A stretch of 60,000 bases of DNA from Gnetum montanum (GCA_015680685.1 MNCI01018082.1:3534-63533), one strand, 5' to 3'; counted from the stretch's first letter, positions 43,521 through 56,860 are shown. Notes: generated by a model from the sequence alone, not told the origin. Numbers and translations: made by a program.

Positions 43521-44640
43521 TTAAGTTGTTACATGTTGACCAATAGCTTTTTATTTGGACATTTAGGTTTGTATATTAACCTAGCCCTAGAAGGAAGGGT
43601 TTCATAAATAATATAAAGCCCTTCCCACAACATTTGGAACTTAGTTCTTTATGGTACATATGTGGGATTCCTATATAGGACCCTATCTCCTAGTTGAAAT
43701 TTCACTTTCCTAGTTCTAAGGTGATGTCATCATTTATTAAATGCCTTATGCACTTCGTTAGATGATAGGGCCATTAGTTGATTCTCATTTATGTTGAGAT
43801 CCATTAACCTTTATTTTTATACTAGGCTAAGGTCAAGGCAAAGGTCACAAGCAGTTGATAATGTATGAAGCCTTGCTTGGATGGGAAGTGTTGGTAGTTT
43901 TTTGTACACAAGCTCATAGGGAGAGTAGCCAATAGGAAGTTTCCAAGTAGAGCAGTAGGTCCAAAGGACATCATTGAGTTTTGTGCTCCAATCCCTCCTA
44001 TATTTACTAATGGTTTTTGTTAGTATTTTTGTGATCTCTCTATTTGTAACCTTTGATTAACCACTAGCTTGGGGGTGGTAGGATGTTAGTTTATACTCAA
44101 CCCCCAAGCATTGCATGAGCTTCCGAAAGGTGGTACCTATAAAATGAGTTTTGTTATTAGAACTAAGTGCATGTGGCACCCCAAATCTATTTACAACATG
44201 TTGTTTTACATATTGAATAGCTATAGAAGATGTGCAATCTATGACAATCATTTCTTACATCCACTTTGTATAGTAGTCAACAGCTACTATGATGCACACC
44301 TTTTCGTTGGACATGGGAGTGATGGGACCTATGAATTCGATGCCTCAAATATTAAAAAGCTCTAATGGTTAGATCCACTACTAAGGCCCCTCCATATAAG
44401 AGGTCATCCCACCATCACATTTGCAATGTTCACAAGAGCAAACGAAGAGGTGAGAATCCCTAAAAAGCATTGGCCAATAATACTTTGCCATTGGGAACTT
44501 AATAATCATGCATCTTCTAGCATAGTGATCCCTACAGGGGTCCTCATAAGCATTTTTGAGAATGCATAGTTGGTCATCATTAGGTATACACATCAAACTA
44601 GATCATCAATGTACATCTTGTAAAGGTATCTATTGATTTC
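43521..44640 (-). pseudogene. Integrase of E3
   Basis: Zinc-binding segment with NAYEDPCRDHYARRCMIIK, YYWPMLFRDSH and CSCEHCKCDGG (44560-44395). Core includes NRFGVPHALSSNNKTHFIG (second catalytic Asp position now Asn), KLMQCLGVEYKLTSYHPQAS, VTNREITKILTK (44190-43975) and GYSPYELVYKKLPTLPIQA (43930-43870). Several stops. Matches E2 integrase throughout. Confidence 0.8.
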
Positions 44641-44849
44641 CATGAAGTTCTTTGCCTAGTGAAAAAACTATTGTTTCTTCCTATTGTCCCATTTCTGTGG
44701 CATCTATTAAGTGAGAAGGTAGGTTATAATGCCATTGTACTAGTTGGTTTCAGTGGGCACTTGTTTAGTTATAGCCCTGGCAAAGAGGAGTTCATTAGGA
44801 AATTGATTTAAAAGTGGGCTCTCCTCCTCTTTGTTGTCTCATCTCAACT

Positions 44850-46070
44850 GAGATAAGTGGTTAGCAATCATGGTCTCGGACTCCTTTCGATCTACCATTG
44901 TTAGATCAAATTCCTACAGGATCACAAGCCATCATATGAGATGGGGGTTCACCATTGGTTTATTCATTAGGAGCTGGATTATACTATGATCTATGTGCAC
45001 AAACACATTGTACCCATGCACATAGTGCCTAAATTTTTCCAAGGTAAGCATCACTACCATTAGTTCTTTCTCCATGATGGTGTAGTTTAGTTATGCATCA
45101 AAAATTATTTTTCTCACATAGTGAATATAGTAAGGACATTGCTAATCATCCAATTGCATGATCATAGAACCCAAGGCATAATTGGATGCTTTCGTCATGA
45201 TGTAAAAGGATCTAGACTAGTCAAGTGCTTGTGGAATTGGAGTTTCTACAAGCTTTTTCTTGAGTTGCTAGAATGCATATTCACATTCCTTGGTCTAGAT
45301 AAATGAAGCATCCTTCTTTATCAGCTCCACCAATGGTATAGTGATCTTAGAGAAATTCTTGATGAATCACCTATAGTAGCCAATGTGGCCAAGGAATGAC
45401 CTCACTTCTTTAGCTATTTATAATTGTCGAATAATTCCTTGGATCATCCTTAATTTTTCAAGGTTCCCCTCAATCCCTTTTTTTGAAATTCTATGTCCCA
45501 ACACAATGCCTTCCTAGACCATCAAGTGGCTTTTCTACTAGTTGAGCCTAACATTTGTCTCCACACATCTTTTTAGCACTTGCTCAAAATGGTCTAGGAC
45601 TTGCTCAAACGTAGGCCCATAGGTGATGAAGTCATCCATGAAGACTTCCATCTCGCTACGAATATACTATTGGAAAATTCTCATGACTAGGTGGAATGTG
45701 GTAGGGGAATTGCATAGGCCAAACGACATCTTTCTATATGTGAAAGTCCCCCAAGAACTCATGAATGTAGTTTTGACCTGATCCTCTAATGCTATTTGGA
45801 TTTGGTTATAGCCACTATGACCATCCAAAAAGCTGTAGTAATAATGCCTAAAAATTTTGTCCAACACTTAGTCCAAAAATGACAATAGAAAGTGATCCTT
45901 GAATGTTGTCATGTTCAACAACCTAAAATCGATGTAGATTCTCCATTTTCTACCTTTCTTTGGCACTATGATGAGTGAGCTAACCCACTCACTATTTGCA
46001 ATGGGGTAGATGAACACTATCTTGAGGAGTTGTTCGATCTCCTCTTTGATGATCTACTTTAGTTTGAATT
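44850..46070 (-). pseudogene. Reverse transcriptase and RNase H of E3
   Basis: WVSSLIIVPKKGRKWRIYID, FRLLNMTTFKDHF, SFLDGHSGYNQIQIALEDQV, KTTFMSSWGTFTYRKMSFGL and CNSPTTFH (46000-45680), then EVFMDDFITYG with intact FMDD (45631-45642), then LGHRISKKGIEG and VRSFLGHIGYYR. RNase H: KASNYALGSMI, YYIHYVRKIIF and MEKELMVVMLTLEKFRHYVH (45240-45020), where the first catalytic Asp (normally D-A-S) is Lys-Ala-Ser. Fewer stops in the palm than E2. DNA synthesis from element RNA was its role. Confidence 0.85.
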
Positions 46071-46159
46071 TCAACCACCACTATAGCTGCCTCTTTGATT
46101 TCATGGAGGAATCTATGTAAATTTGATGGTAGCATATCCTTGGATCAATTCCAATTAGC

Positions 46160-47060
46160 TCATGATATGACCAAGTAAATCTTGTTGGCCATTTGTTGAC
46201 CACATCTAATAACTTCTTTTTTTTGCACAAGAGCAAGATTGGCATTCATAATGACTAACTTGTGATTTTTTAGAAAAGCATATTTCATTTCAACTGATAG
46301 TGTTTTTAACTCAAGGGGCTCTTGTTTAAAGCTCTTAGGGATTTCCATCTTTCCCCAATTGGTGTCATCAAGTTCATCAGAGAGTTGGCAATGAATTTGC
46401 TCCATTTCGTCCATGCCTTGAATATAGGTACTTGTTCTCAATTTTTTCCATGTACAATGTTGAACTACTTTCAGATTTAGCTATCAACCACTAGATGTCC
46501 TCCTATTTTGTGGTTGCTACATATAGGCACCTTTGAATTTCTGTGACATCTACACACTACCTGCATGCTATGATTGTTTTGCTTTTAACTATCCATAATT
46601 TCTACACATAGTGGCACCCTATGTTATTATATGTGATGCATGAAATGTGCTTTCTCTCAAGTTTTCCAAAGTCATTTTCCTCAAAAATCTCCAAGGAGAG
46701 GTCTCTAATTTCCAATTGTGCATCTATTGTACTTATCCAAGCCCTTCCCATGATGATTGGAAAGTTCCCTTTGTAGTTGTCTACTCGAATCACTAGGAAG
46801 TTAGTAGGATAGGATCACCCATAAATAGTGATCATAATATCCTCTACCAATTCCAAAGGAATGGTGATGGACTGGTTTTCTAAATCAAGATAAATGTTGC
46901 TTTTCTTAAGAGGAGGCATATTCTAGGATTTGTACATTTCATGAGAGATCAAATTGATACCAGAACCTGAGTTTAGAAGAACCTTGCAAGGCTCATTCCT
47001 AGTGATTTGCAAGTAAATTAGGGGACTCTCAAGATCATATATTTTCCTAGGAAGGTGGCT
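46160..47060 (-). pseudogene. Protease domain and PR-RT linker of E3
   Basis: Active site reads KVLLNSGSGINLIS (about 46990-46950), with Asn in place of the catalytic Asp, as in E1. The fold continues with NYKGNFPIIMGRAWISTIDA and EIRDLSLEIFEENDFGKLER (46790-46640). Linker: HCQLSDELDDTNWGKMEIP, EPLELKTLSVEMKYAFLKNH, KLVIMNANLALVQKKE (46410-46200). Confidence 0.7.
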
Positions 47061-47099
47061 AGCCTTTGTCTAATTTATGACCACATGGGTTAACATTAT

Positions 47100-49618
47100 A
47101 GTATGCACTTTGGGAGGTATTTGGTTTGAAGAAATCTAAAAGGATGTTACAAGGGAGGAAGGAGAAGTAGGGCCAATAGCCACAAGTGTCCATGAGGGCT
47201 TAGTAGGACTAATGGTTTAGAAAGAGGGATGTGTTTAAGGCTTATTATTTAAACCACTCTACTGGGAAGCTAGTTGTAAGTTAATAGCCCTTGTGGTGTT
47301 TCATTGTTATGGCTAGGCTAGGATTTTACCTTGCATGGATGGAGCATGAGCCAATTGATTTGAGGATAGAGGTACAAATGTAGAAGGATGAGGAGGATCA
47401 TATAAAAATGTGGATTCCCCTCTTGGAGATTATGCTCTATAATACTTAAGAGGGTAATAGTGGTGCTGGAAGGAGGTGTGACTAGAAGAGTCACATGAAG
47501 AAATGGACTACTAAACATACTACCCATATGGATTTGGCTATTGGTAAGGGTACTGCTACCTTGGTGGTGGCATCTCCCATGACTGTGAATGATGTCACTG
47601 CTAGTACTACTTGTGAGGTTGAGGTGGAGCTCCACTTGGATAGTAGGCTTGTTGGTGGAAGTGCATGTAGTTACCTTGAGGATAAGACAACCTCTTAGGT
47701 TCTTTCATTTTTTCCAATCTAAGATTTAGAGCATACATCCCAAATTCCTACAAGTGTGATACAATTGGATAAATCCTTTAGGATTCTTGTACTAGTAGAT
47801 GTCACACCCACCATGATGATCTATTTCAAAATCCACAACCTCTTCAACAACAGTAGCTTTTCCCTTCCCCCTCTAGTGGGCATGTTTAGCTTCCTTCATT
47901 CTCCTTCGGTTATGTTGCTACCTTGCTTTTTGAACTCCTAGAGCAATTTAAAACTTTTCATCCAAAGAGTTTCACATTTTTTCTACCTTGGCCAATATTT
48001 TAGAAACAAATTTTTGTATTGACAAGGTCTTGCATTGCACCACTTCATCAAGTGGTGCCTCTTCATCATTGTCACAAAACTAGACCTCCCTTTTGCAAAT
48101 GGAAGGATTTTAGTTATACTCCTTTGGTCTTTCCCTTTTCCTTAACTCTCCTTATTCTTTGGCCTCTTGCTCAATCAACCTTTATATTTGATGGGCCCTT
48201 AATTATGAAATCCTTCCTTTGGCATAAACCCTAAAAGTTCTTCTCATTTCTATTCTGAGCCCATTTATGATATGGTGAAATTGCTCCTTTTGAGAAAAGT
48301 AATGGCCAAAAGGCATCTATGCAACAAAGAGTAATATTTGCTCATGGCCGCTCCAAGGATTCATGTTCCTTACTTCTACCCTTGGATTTACTTCCTTATA
48401 TTAGACACCTGGGATTATGTTTGATACTTGTCATTGAAGAGTTCAAGCATCATATTCCATTGTCAGATTGATTCCAATTCTAAGAATCAGTACCAGTCTT
48501 CAACCTCCTTGATAAATGTCTAGGGAATAGCTTCAATTTTTTCCATTTGTTCTCAATATTATGTAAGGCACATTCATTATGAAAGACTTGGATATAGTTC
48601 TATGGATCAGAATTGTATCCCTCTTCAAACTTAGGTTATTTTTCATGTCCAATTGTTTAATTCAGTTGTCTTTCATGTGCCTTATTGGAATACTTATGAC
48701 CTTCACAATATTTAGCATATTTCTGGTTGCAAGCAAAGGATCATCATGGTCATAGCCCCTATGATGGCCATGATGCCTATGATGGGCCTTCGTTGATTTC
48801 CCATGTCACTGGTCTCTACTATTCCAGTGGGATTTATGATCATCTCTTTCCCACCAGTTACCTCTATCACAGTCTTTCCCTTTGTGGCTTTGGTCAAAGT
48901 TGGAGGAGAAAGATGATGAAAATAAAGAAGGTGAAGAGGAAGGAGGACTATACTAGAATAGTGCCTGCTACTTCCTCTCCTTTGGTCCCAATCATGATCA
49001 ACATGTTTTTCTTTATTGTGGTGTTTATCATTGTTCTTGCCTTGACTCCCTCCTTTGGAGCCCCCATGGTCATGGGACCTGATCTTTCTCAAGCTAGGAT
49101 TTTTTACAATTAACTATAAATTTTGGTTAAGGATCCCTTTGTCAAAGAAGAGGGGATGAAAATATGTGTTCGGAGAACCCCCAAAGAAGGAATCCTATCC
49201 TTCCTTTTGGCCCAGCAGGAACAAGGGATTTTTGAACCATTTGCCCTTTAATACCTTGTAGCGTGCCTCCATCTACTAATCTTTCCTCTATTATGCATAT
49301 ATGGGATGATAATCTTGGGTAATTATGATCTTGCAAAATGTACTTAGAATTGAGACCTTGGATGCCCAATATCATAAGATTATGAAGTAGCATTGCAGGA
49401 ACTGATCGATTGGGTGGCAACACGATGTTACCCTCCATGTCCCTCCACTATAGTTGTTCATCCTAATGTTGGATGAAGGTGAAATCTAGAACATAATCAT
49501 TAGGATGAGTATAGATCACTTTTCATTATTGGGGCATCGGTGGTTTTGGACCTTCTTGTCTTTGATTGGATGTGTTCTCGAATAGTGGTGGAGACTCTTA
49601 TCTACGAGAAGAAGCCAT
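47100..49618 (-). pseudogene. gag of E3 (broken)
   Basis: ATG at 49618 (MASSRR), then GNIVLPPNRSVPAMLLHNLM and NSKYILQDHNYP (49435-49330), a His/Lys/Arg/Asp/Ser-rich segment (DKHHNKEKHVDHDWDQRRGS, about 49060-48950), capsid core between 48680 and 48230, and the Pro-rich tail near 47600-47330. Frameshifts and stops throughout. Same order as E1, E2 and E4. Confidence 0.7.
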
Positions 49619-49742
49619 ATTAGTTCTTGTGAAAAATAGTGTGCTTTTTTATTATTATTTTTTAATGATTTTGACTATAAGGTTTGCTACAACATCATTG
49701 GATAATTTCACTAACTCCTAGGTAGCACATGTAGCTAACTAA

Positions 49743-49763
49743 AGTCCTTGACAATGATGCTAA
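49743..49763 (-). other. Primer-binding site of E3 (tRNA-Asp type, decayed)
   Basis: TTAGCATCATTGTCAAGGAC on the minus strand, against TTGGCGCCGTTGCCGGGGAC. All seven differences are C-to-T or G-to-A. Confidence 0.7.
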
Positions 49764-50590
49764 TGATGTGCAACAAGCAGTCTCTACACCCAACCATATG
49801 AATCACTAACGTTCACTAAGTGATCCTGTTGAATTCTGTAGACTTTAGCTTTCTAGGTGCACTAGGACTAGGTAGTGAATTTCAAGGATGTGATCGTTGT
49901 CTTCCCAATTCTACTTGTGAGCCACAATGGTATGATTAAGTGTAATAGAGGCATATGATTTGTATCATTTTTATGTTTTTCATTAAATTTTCCTAAGTAT
50001 AGAAAATAAGGTAATTAAATGTGTAATTAATATAAGAACTAACTAATGCCTAACTAATCCTAACATAAGTATCCATTCCCATTTGCCATACACATCTTGA
50101 ACACATTGCAATGTAATTAGATTGCCAAGTGTAACCTCTACTGGGATTACCAAGCATTAATGTATGCTCAAGATGGTCATACTTATGTACATTAATTACT
50201 TTGCTATTTACTTGATTAATTAAATAAATTAAAATAAATGTAATGAATAGTAAGTGCATTAAGTAAATATTAATCTAAGTCCAAGTGCTGCAAGATTTAT
50301 GAAGAAAGCTTGTGTTTATTGCCATTCACACTGAAGTGTCTAGGTACATCAGTGCTTGAATAAAGATTCGTATACTTCTCAACTCCTACTATGGACACTA
50401 AGAAAATATTCCAACTCTCAAATAAAAAAACTACAAGAGTTTGGCTTAGTTTTGAATGAATGAATGCCATAAAAGTGGCAAGTGCATGCATTTATATAGG
50501 TATGACAAGACACTATGTTGACAGGTATACATCAATATGTTCACGTCGATACATTCACATTGATGCGGTCCAATCAACTACAACTCATCA
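49764..50590 (-). repeat. 5' LTR of E3
   Basis: 827 bp from TGATGAG (minus start; CTCATCA at 50584-50590) to CACATCA (49764-49770). U3 has GCATCAATG, ATCGACG, ATTGATG and GTCAACA repeats (50505-50575), then TATATAAA (50498-50491). Confidence 0.8.
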
Positions 50591-50716
50591 ATTAGACAAT
50601 TTAATTATACATAATATGAGTTTTGAAAGCATCATTAAGATAATTACCAAGTGTTCTTAGTACTACTTGGAACAAATTAACCAAATTGATAATGAAATAT
50701 GTGCCAATAATGTGCT

Positions 50717-50902
50717 TTAAATGATTGAATCATTGGCCTTGAAAAAATCTAAAAAGCATATAAATGTTTTCTTGTGTGGATATTTTGCTTTATCAATAAG
50801 ATATTTGAAAGTGATGAGATGATCTATAATAGAATATTGCCACCTGATGCTTGCTTGAAAAAGTACATTTATTTTAGTCTCTTCTACCCATCTTCCAAGC
50901 AT
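50717..50902 (-). pseudogene. LINE reverse transcriptase fragment
   Basis: 61 open codons reading MLGRWVEETKINVLFQASIR, WQYSIIDHLITFKYLIDKAK and KKTFICFLDFFKANDSI. Pattern 'F...STIDH...LR.LI.KAK...K..CCFVDF.KAFD' is motif A of non-LTR reverse transcriptases, the catalytic Asp being in FLDF. No other RT motif is readable downstream before the E3 LTR at 50590. Same LINE type as the C-terminal fragment at 17040-18008, but opposite strand. Confidence 0.65.
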
Positions 50903-51575
50903 AGATTTATAATTAATCTACAATTATCTAGATCTTTTTATTTCTTTTTCTAAAAAGCATTATTTTTTTATTGATGCACCATTCCTTTTCTAACCTTACT
51001 TGCATAATCCAATTTAACTTCTTTCATATCACATTCCATATCTATGGCCCTCCCCATTTAAGTATTTCTCTATAAAAATTATTTACATCAATAATTTTCT
51101 CCAAATGCCAATCTTTTCTTCCCTTTTTGTGTCATCAAAAGAAATGAACAATGTGTTATCATAGTTAAAGAACTCTTTTACTCCATCATTGATATGAAAA
51201 AAAACTTAATACAAATTTCTTGTTTTGAAAGAAGTGCCCAAAAAACATTTGAAATCTATTTGTGCCATTTCTAATAAACTATTCTATCTTGTATGTAAAA
51301 TGTTTTCTTTTTAATCCAAATGTGATTTTTATATAATCTAATAATCTCATAGATTATTGAGTTTTCTTACATTCTTTGTTAAATAATTGTTGATTGTTTA
51401 CTATTTTATGAATTTAGTAATAAATTAGCATAGCATATATATAAACACTACCCTCAAATGTATTAAAATATCTATCTCACTAGTCTCTACACTTTAAATA
51501 CATCCCCTAAAATATGAAAGGGGAAAAATTGATTCTTAGTCAAGAAATCCTAAATTGCTTGATTATTGCATGAAT
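50903..51575. other. no gene seen
   Basis: AT-rich DNA between the LINE fragment and the copia LTR. It may contain further LINE sequence, but nothing readable. Confidence 0.5.
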
Positions 51576-54009
51576 TGTTGTCTTTTGTGTCAGCTAAAGG
51601 TACTCATAGGGTGGGGGGTAAATCAAGACCTTGCAAAATTTTGCTTAAAATTAGAGCCTCGTGGAAAAAATAAAAAGCCCCAAAGTAAACTTATAATACA
51701 AAAAATATATAGCACCAAGGCATAAGAGACAAAGACACCAAGCTTTTAAGGTGGTTCAACTACTACATTTGCTAGCCTACATCCACCATCAAACTCTTCC
51801 CAAATCCTAGGAAGTATAGTAAATTTTATTAATCAAACCAAAATTTACAAGGCCTCCATTTACAATTCCAAGTTGAGTACAATCCAATCTCACAATGACA
51901 AAGGATTAGCTCATAGAGTATAGTGGAAAGAAGATACCCTACCTTATCTCACACTGAGACTTAAAAATATTCCAACCTTTAGAGAAAAAGAAATAGATCT
52001 TTTTTAGAACTTAGAGTAGGAAGAGAGAGAGAGAGAGAGAGAGAACACAAAGGAGAAGTGAAAATACTAGTTTAAGCACTAAGCTAAAACCAAAACACAA
52101 GCATAGACTATTTGCTTCAATATATAGCTATTTACTCTTTTTAGCCATTTTAGAACCATTTATTCATCCATAGCTATTATACTAAAGAAGCATCCAAGGA
52201 AATGAGTTCTACACATTATGAATCCATTGCAGTAGCTTGAGGAGTAATTACCATACCCGTTTTAGCTTGCATTACTACTTCTAGTTAGAGCTTTTATATG
52301 TGCATTTAAGGTATAAAAAGGAGGAAGAAATTGATTTTTTCATTTCAACACAAACATCTCTTCCCAAAGAAATCTCAAGCTTAGATAATAATGGGTTTTT
52401 ATCCTCAACCATTCCCCTATTCTTCTTTATGGAGTTTTACTTGAACAATTTTAATTTATTCACACTGATAAACTTCTATACCCTCGATGTGCCTTGTGAG
52501 GATTTGAGGCCTCTTTGTTTGTGTAAGCTGAAATATTAACCTTGAAAGTGTCAGAGGCTTTTGATTTCTCAATTTTTTTTAAATAAAATAACTTTATTGT
52601 GCATTATTTGAGTTAACATGGCAAATGAATTTTGTAGAACTAGAACCAAACCTAGTTTAACAAATTACCTCTATGAGCTGATGTGGTTGAATACTTGAAA
52701 GCCCATATGAATTGCTTTTTAAGTTTTCTTTAAAATGGAATTTAAATTAAGCCTATATGAGTAGAAGGAGCACTGATGAGGAAGAGCAAGTTAGTTAGAG
52801 GAGCTTTAAGAGTCTAGATTGAATGTGCTCATCTAGATGAATCTTTACAACTTATAATTTCCACCATGTCAAAGTTAAGATGGATCATTGAGATAGACAA
52901 AAAAATTATGTAAAACTTTAAGACTATCTTATCATGGCTCATTAAAGCTTATTCATAAATCTTGATATGAAGACCTTAGCATAAGAAGCTAAGTAAAAGA
53001 AAAACAAGAGAGAGTTGTGCTAAAGTAAACATGCTTCTATACACATGATTTAATATTTAACCCCTTAATCTTATATATTAGAATTGAAGTTGTAGAGGTA
53101 AATCATAAGAAAAGCATACAAGGTTGACGTGGTAGAGTGGGCCTCTAAGAGATGGTAAATCAGCTCTACAAGTGAAATCTTTGAAGCACTTTTTACTTAA
53201 GCTTATGTGGCAAAGTGCATTTGTAAGGAGACAAAGCAGCTCTATAAGCTTAAATCATGAAGCTAAAATAGAAAAAATAGTAAGTGCATATGTGAAAAAT
53301 ATTTTTTAATTATGGACCCTATTCAAGCCAATCTAAGAAGTGCTGATGTGGTGAAGCTCTCCATGTAGAACTAAAAACCATTCTACAAGCTCTATATGCA
53401 CAAAGCTAAGAAGGAAAAAAAAAACCTTTTGGGATAGTGAAGCTAATGTGGAAGAGCACTTATGTGAGTGTAAAAAATGATTCTATGCACTAACCCTTCA
53501 AGTTAAGCTAGATTTTAAAAAAATCTTTATGCACATGTTTTAAAAGCTACAAATTATTAAAGCTAGGCCCCACAAAAGTACCAAAGGAAAAAATGACCTA
53601 TTTTCATAACACTAAAAGTAATGAGCTATCAAAATACATAAGGTGCACATGCGTAAAAAATATTTAAGCTTAGTATCACCAAGCTTATTTAAATAAGAGA
53701 AACTAAAAAAAAAACTAGTTTATGTGTATAATGCTAACATGGAAGTGAGCCTTTATGTAGTGGAAAAATGGCTCTATGAGAAAAATTTATGGAGCACCTC
53801 TTATATTGAGCTTACATGGCAAAGCACTATCATAAGCTTCTTGTAGAACCAAAAAATGGTTCTATGTACTAGCTCTATTTGCTTAGTTAAATTACCATTT
53901 ATTAAGCACCCAAGTGCAAGCTATCTATCAAAGATCAAGAGCTCAAACCTAAGAAAAATAAGAAGCTTGTCAAAGAAAAAATCAAGCTCAAAACATGCAT
54001 AGTGCAACA
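51576..54009 (-). repeat. Long 3' LTR of the copia element with internal repeats
   Basis: Bounded by TGTTG (minus start, 54009) and CAACA (51576-51580), inverted ends typical of copia LTRs; 2434 bp is long. 52670-53880 contains at least seven degenerate units built on GCTNATGTGGNANAG...CTCTATAAGC (near 52675, 53124, 53199, 53340, 53441, 53732, 53810), spaced irregularly by about 75-450 bp. A (GA)n run is at 52022-52044. No ORF in it looks real. Confidence 0.65.
52022..52044. repeat. (AG)n microsatellite
   Basis: About eleven AG dinucleotides inside the copia LTR. Confidence 0.95.
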
Positions 54010-54031
54010 ATCTTCCCCTTTTTCAAATTGG
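54010..54031 (-). other. Polypurine tract of the copia element
   Basis: AAAAAGGGGAAGAT on the minus strand immediately before the TGTTGCACT start of the 3' LTR. Confidence 0.7.
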
Positions 54032-55190
54032 ATGAGCTCTTAAAAACTAAATAAGTAGACCAAAACGAAAATTAGAAAGCATAGAGGAATACATATCAAG
54101 CTAGTCTAGGAACATACACACCCAGGAAGGAAAATTAGAGGAGGACACAACTTACATTGATTAAGCTTACAAACCAACCAATCAAGCTACATAGATCTCA
54201 AGAATAGCATACTTCTTATCAAAACATGGTAGAAAAATTCAAACATAGGTCTTATGAACAATCATGTCATAAAGCAAAGAAATTAGCTTCACTATTTTAA
54301 TAAAATATCTCATAAATAATCATACAACTCATCCCCAAAACAACTCATACACAATCATACATCAATGATATTAATCCCCTTTTGGTCAAAAAAGGTGCAA
54401 GATAGCTTAAAACATAGACAAAATATATAGCTACAAAAAAAAGTAGGGAATAGGAAACATAGAAATGAACATTACACACCAAAGCTTGTCCTTCAACAAA
54501 TGTCAAGATAGCTCATACATTTTCCAAACGATCACATCATTTAGTCAATCAATAATTCTTCCCTCTTTTGCTAGAAAAAGTGAATCAAGGCTTTCCTTGT
54601 CAACAAACAAATCAAGCTCAAAACATAAGTAGAAGCACAAATGATAGTGCAAGAATAGGCAACTAAGAACATATCACTACCATGGATATCCATAAGAGAT
54701 TTTGGGTGAATCATGAAGATTTTAGAGAGCTTGAAGCATAACTAACAAGATTAGAGGTGAAGAGAAAACATTCACTAACAAGCATTCAAGTTGGAGTAGA
54801 GTGGAAGGTTCAAGAAATATTTAGTAAGGAAGTAGAAAGAATTATGATGTAAAAATAGGAGGAATGCCTGAAGTGTGAGAGATAGAGGTCATTGGCATTA
54901 AAACCTCCTGAAATAAGGAGAGGTTATACATAGGCAGATATTGAAACTCTATATTCTACCCATGACCTATCAGAGTTGTTGCATCCTCCAAGCTTGGAAC
55001 CAAAGACAATATCATTCCTTGGTCATGATCCCTATGAGGGAATGTGTGAGTCCATAGGATATGAATATGAGGATTCAGCAGACTCAGCATGGGTACCTAG
55101 TTCTTTTGTTGCATCTTGAAGAATCCTCCTTCCCTATAATACACATTTATCTACACCCCTTGAAAAGAAGCTCATTAGTTTAAAATAAAA
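54032..55190 (-). other. Internal 3' region of the copia element
   Basis: AT-rich DNA between the RNase H end and the polypurine tract. No reading frame is supported, and an envelope-like ORF, found here in some copia lineages, is not visible. Confidence 0.5.
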
Positions 55191-55194
55191 CCTT

Positions 55195-56860
55195 AAACTA
55201 GTAATAGGAAGTTTAGCTACTTTATGTATGGCTAGGTAAGATAGTTACACCTAGCAATGCTCTTAGATACATGAATCTTTCTTTGCTTAATGCTTTTGTG
55301 AAGATGTCTGCCCTTTGTTTTGATGAAGAAATATATCATAGCTTTACTATTTGTAATTCTACCTCATCTCTAAGCAAGTGATATTTAATTTTAATATGTT
55401 TATTTTTTCCATGGAAAACATGATTTTTAGAAATAGAAATAGCAGCATTGTTATCACAATGAATAATTATTAGTTCAGAGAAGATTATACCAAAGAGTTT
55501 GAATACTTTCCTCATCCAAAGGATTTGTGTGTAACAGTGTGCAATTGCAACATATTTCTCTTCTAGTGATGATAAGGCTATTAACTTCTACTTCTTTCCT
55601 AGCCATGATAGCAGTTTTTTACTGAGAAAATGACAAGTTCCATTGGTAGATTTTTTATCATCTTTATTTCCAACTAAATCTACATCTATATATGCTTGGA
55701 ATTCAAAGTTTCTGCTTTGTTCGTACCAAAATCCATAGTTAGATGTTTCTTTTAGGTAGAGTAAAATCCTTTTGGCTACCACATGATGTGATTCTTTACA
55801 TTTTGACTGATATCTTAAAATTAATCATACTACAAAAGTTATATTAGGTCTACTAGCTATAGCATAATGTAAGCTTCCTACATTAGCTCTATAGCATATG
55901 GTATCAATGTTTTTCCTTTCTTCATCCTATGCAAAGATGTAAATTTATGCTAAGGGGAGTTGCATAAATTTTGTCTTCTATCATGCCAAAATGCTTGAGC
56001 ATCTATTATTATATATTTTATTTTGGAGATGAGAGTTCCATTCCTAAGTTGTTAAATGTGTAGGCCCAAAAGTGCGATAGTTCTCCCATCATAGACATCT
56101 CAAATTTTGACTTCATTACTTGAACAAATTCTATCTCCAAACTAGAGCTTGTTCCCCCAAACATTATATCATCAACATAGATCTATGCAATTAGAAAGCC
56201 TATGTCATTCCTTTTAATGTAAATGGTATTGTCCAAAGGAGCTTTTAGATATCCATTTTCAACTAGATAGGAGTCAATCTTTGCATACCAAATTTTGGAG
56301 GCTTGTTTTAGACCATACAAAGCTTTTTGTAACTTATACACATAATCTGGCTTTTTTTTTTAATCCACAAATCCTTCTGGCTATGTTATGTATATAGTCT
56401 CTTTTAGTTCTCCATTCAAAAATGTATACTTTACATCCATTTGATAAATCTTAAACCTTTGATAAGCTACAAAATCTAATAGCATTCTAATAGATTTCAA
56501 TATTGCTATATGTGCAAATGTCTCTTGGTAATCAAGACCTTCTATCTGTCCAAAGCCTTTTACTACCAATCTTGCCTTCTTTCTACTAACTTCACCATGT
56601 TCATGTATCTTGTTTACAAAAACCATTTTGTCCCAACTTTAGGATCATGGGACAAGTTTCCTAGTGTTTTTTTTTTCATAATCTATTTTATTTCTTCATT
56701 CATGGCATTCTTCAAGTTCTCATTTCTAAGGGCTTCCTTAATTGAGGAATAGAAAGAGTAAGGAAACACACTAATAAACCATGAGCTAAGTTTTTGGCTA
56801 TATTCCACCTTACTCCCTATTTGATCAGTGTTCTGAGAATATCTACCATGGATCTAAACC
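55195..56860 (-). pseudogene. Copia reverse transcriptase and RNase H
   Basis: RT: MVFVNKIHEHGEVSRKKARL, VVKGFGQIEGLDYQETFA, FKIYQMDVKYTFLNGELKET (56626-56384), then YVDDIMFGGTSS with catalytic YVDD (about 56183-56172). RNase H: AYIDVDLVGNKDDKKSTNGT and CHFLSKKLLSWLGKK (55690-55588), then HCDNNAAISISKN, HIKIKYHLLRDEV and ADIFTKALSKERF (about 55465-55275). Stops separate the blocks. Confidence 0.85.

Larger units (their letters stand above)
40095..50590 (-). mobile_element. E3: Athila/Tat Ty3/gypsy element, split by E4, 3' LTR lost
   Basis: Minus strand: 5' LTR 49764-50590, decayed primer site, gag, PR, RT, RH, IN, spacer, promoter-like module and the N-terminal part of the extra ORF. The rest of that ORF lies beyond E4 at 31414-30377. 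All domains are present but broken. Some catalytic motifs survive better than in E2, notably FMDD in RT. LTR U3 is of the TCGACG/ATCAATG type, close to E2, so E2 and E3 are the same subfamily, while E1 and E4 belong to the GATATC subfamily. Confidence 0.85.

Noticed and set aside
18120-50590. One giant recent inverted duplication (E2 and E3 as arms)
   Set aside because: The arms differ widely in base sequence, stops and LTR flanks, so they are separate old insertions fused later.
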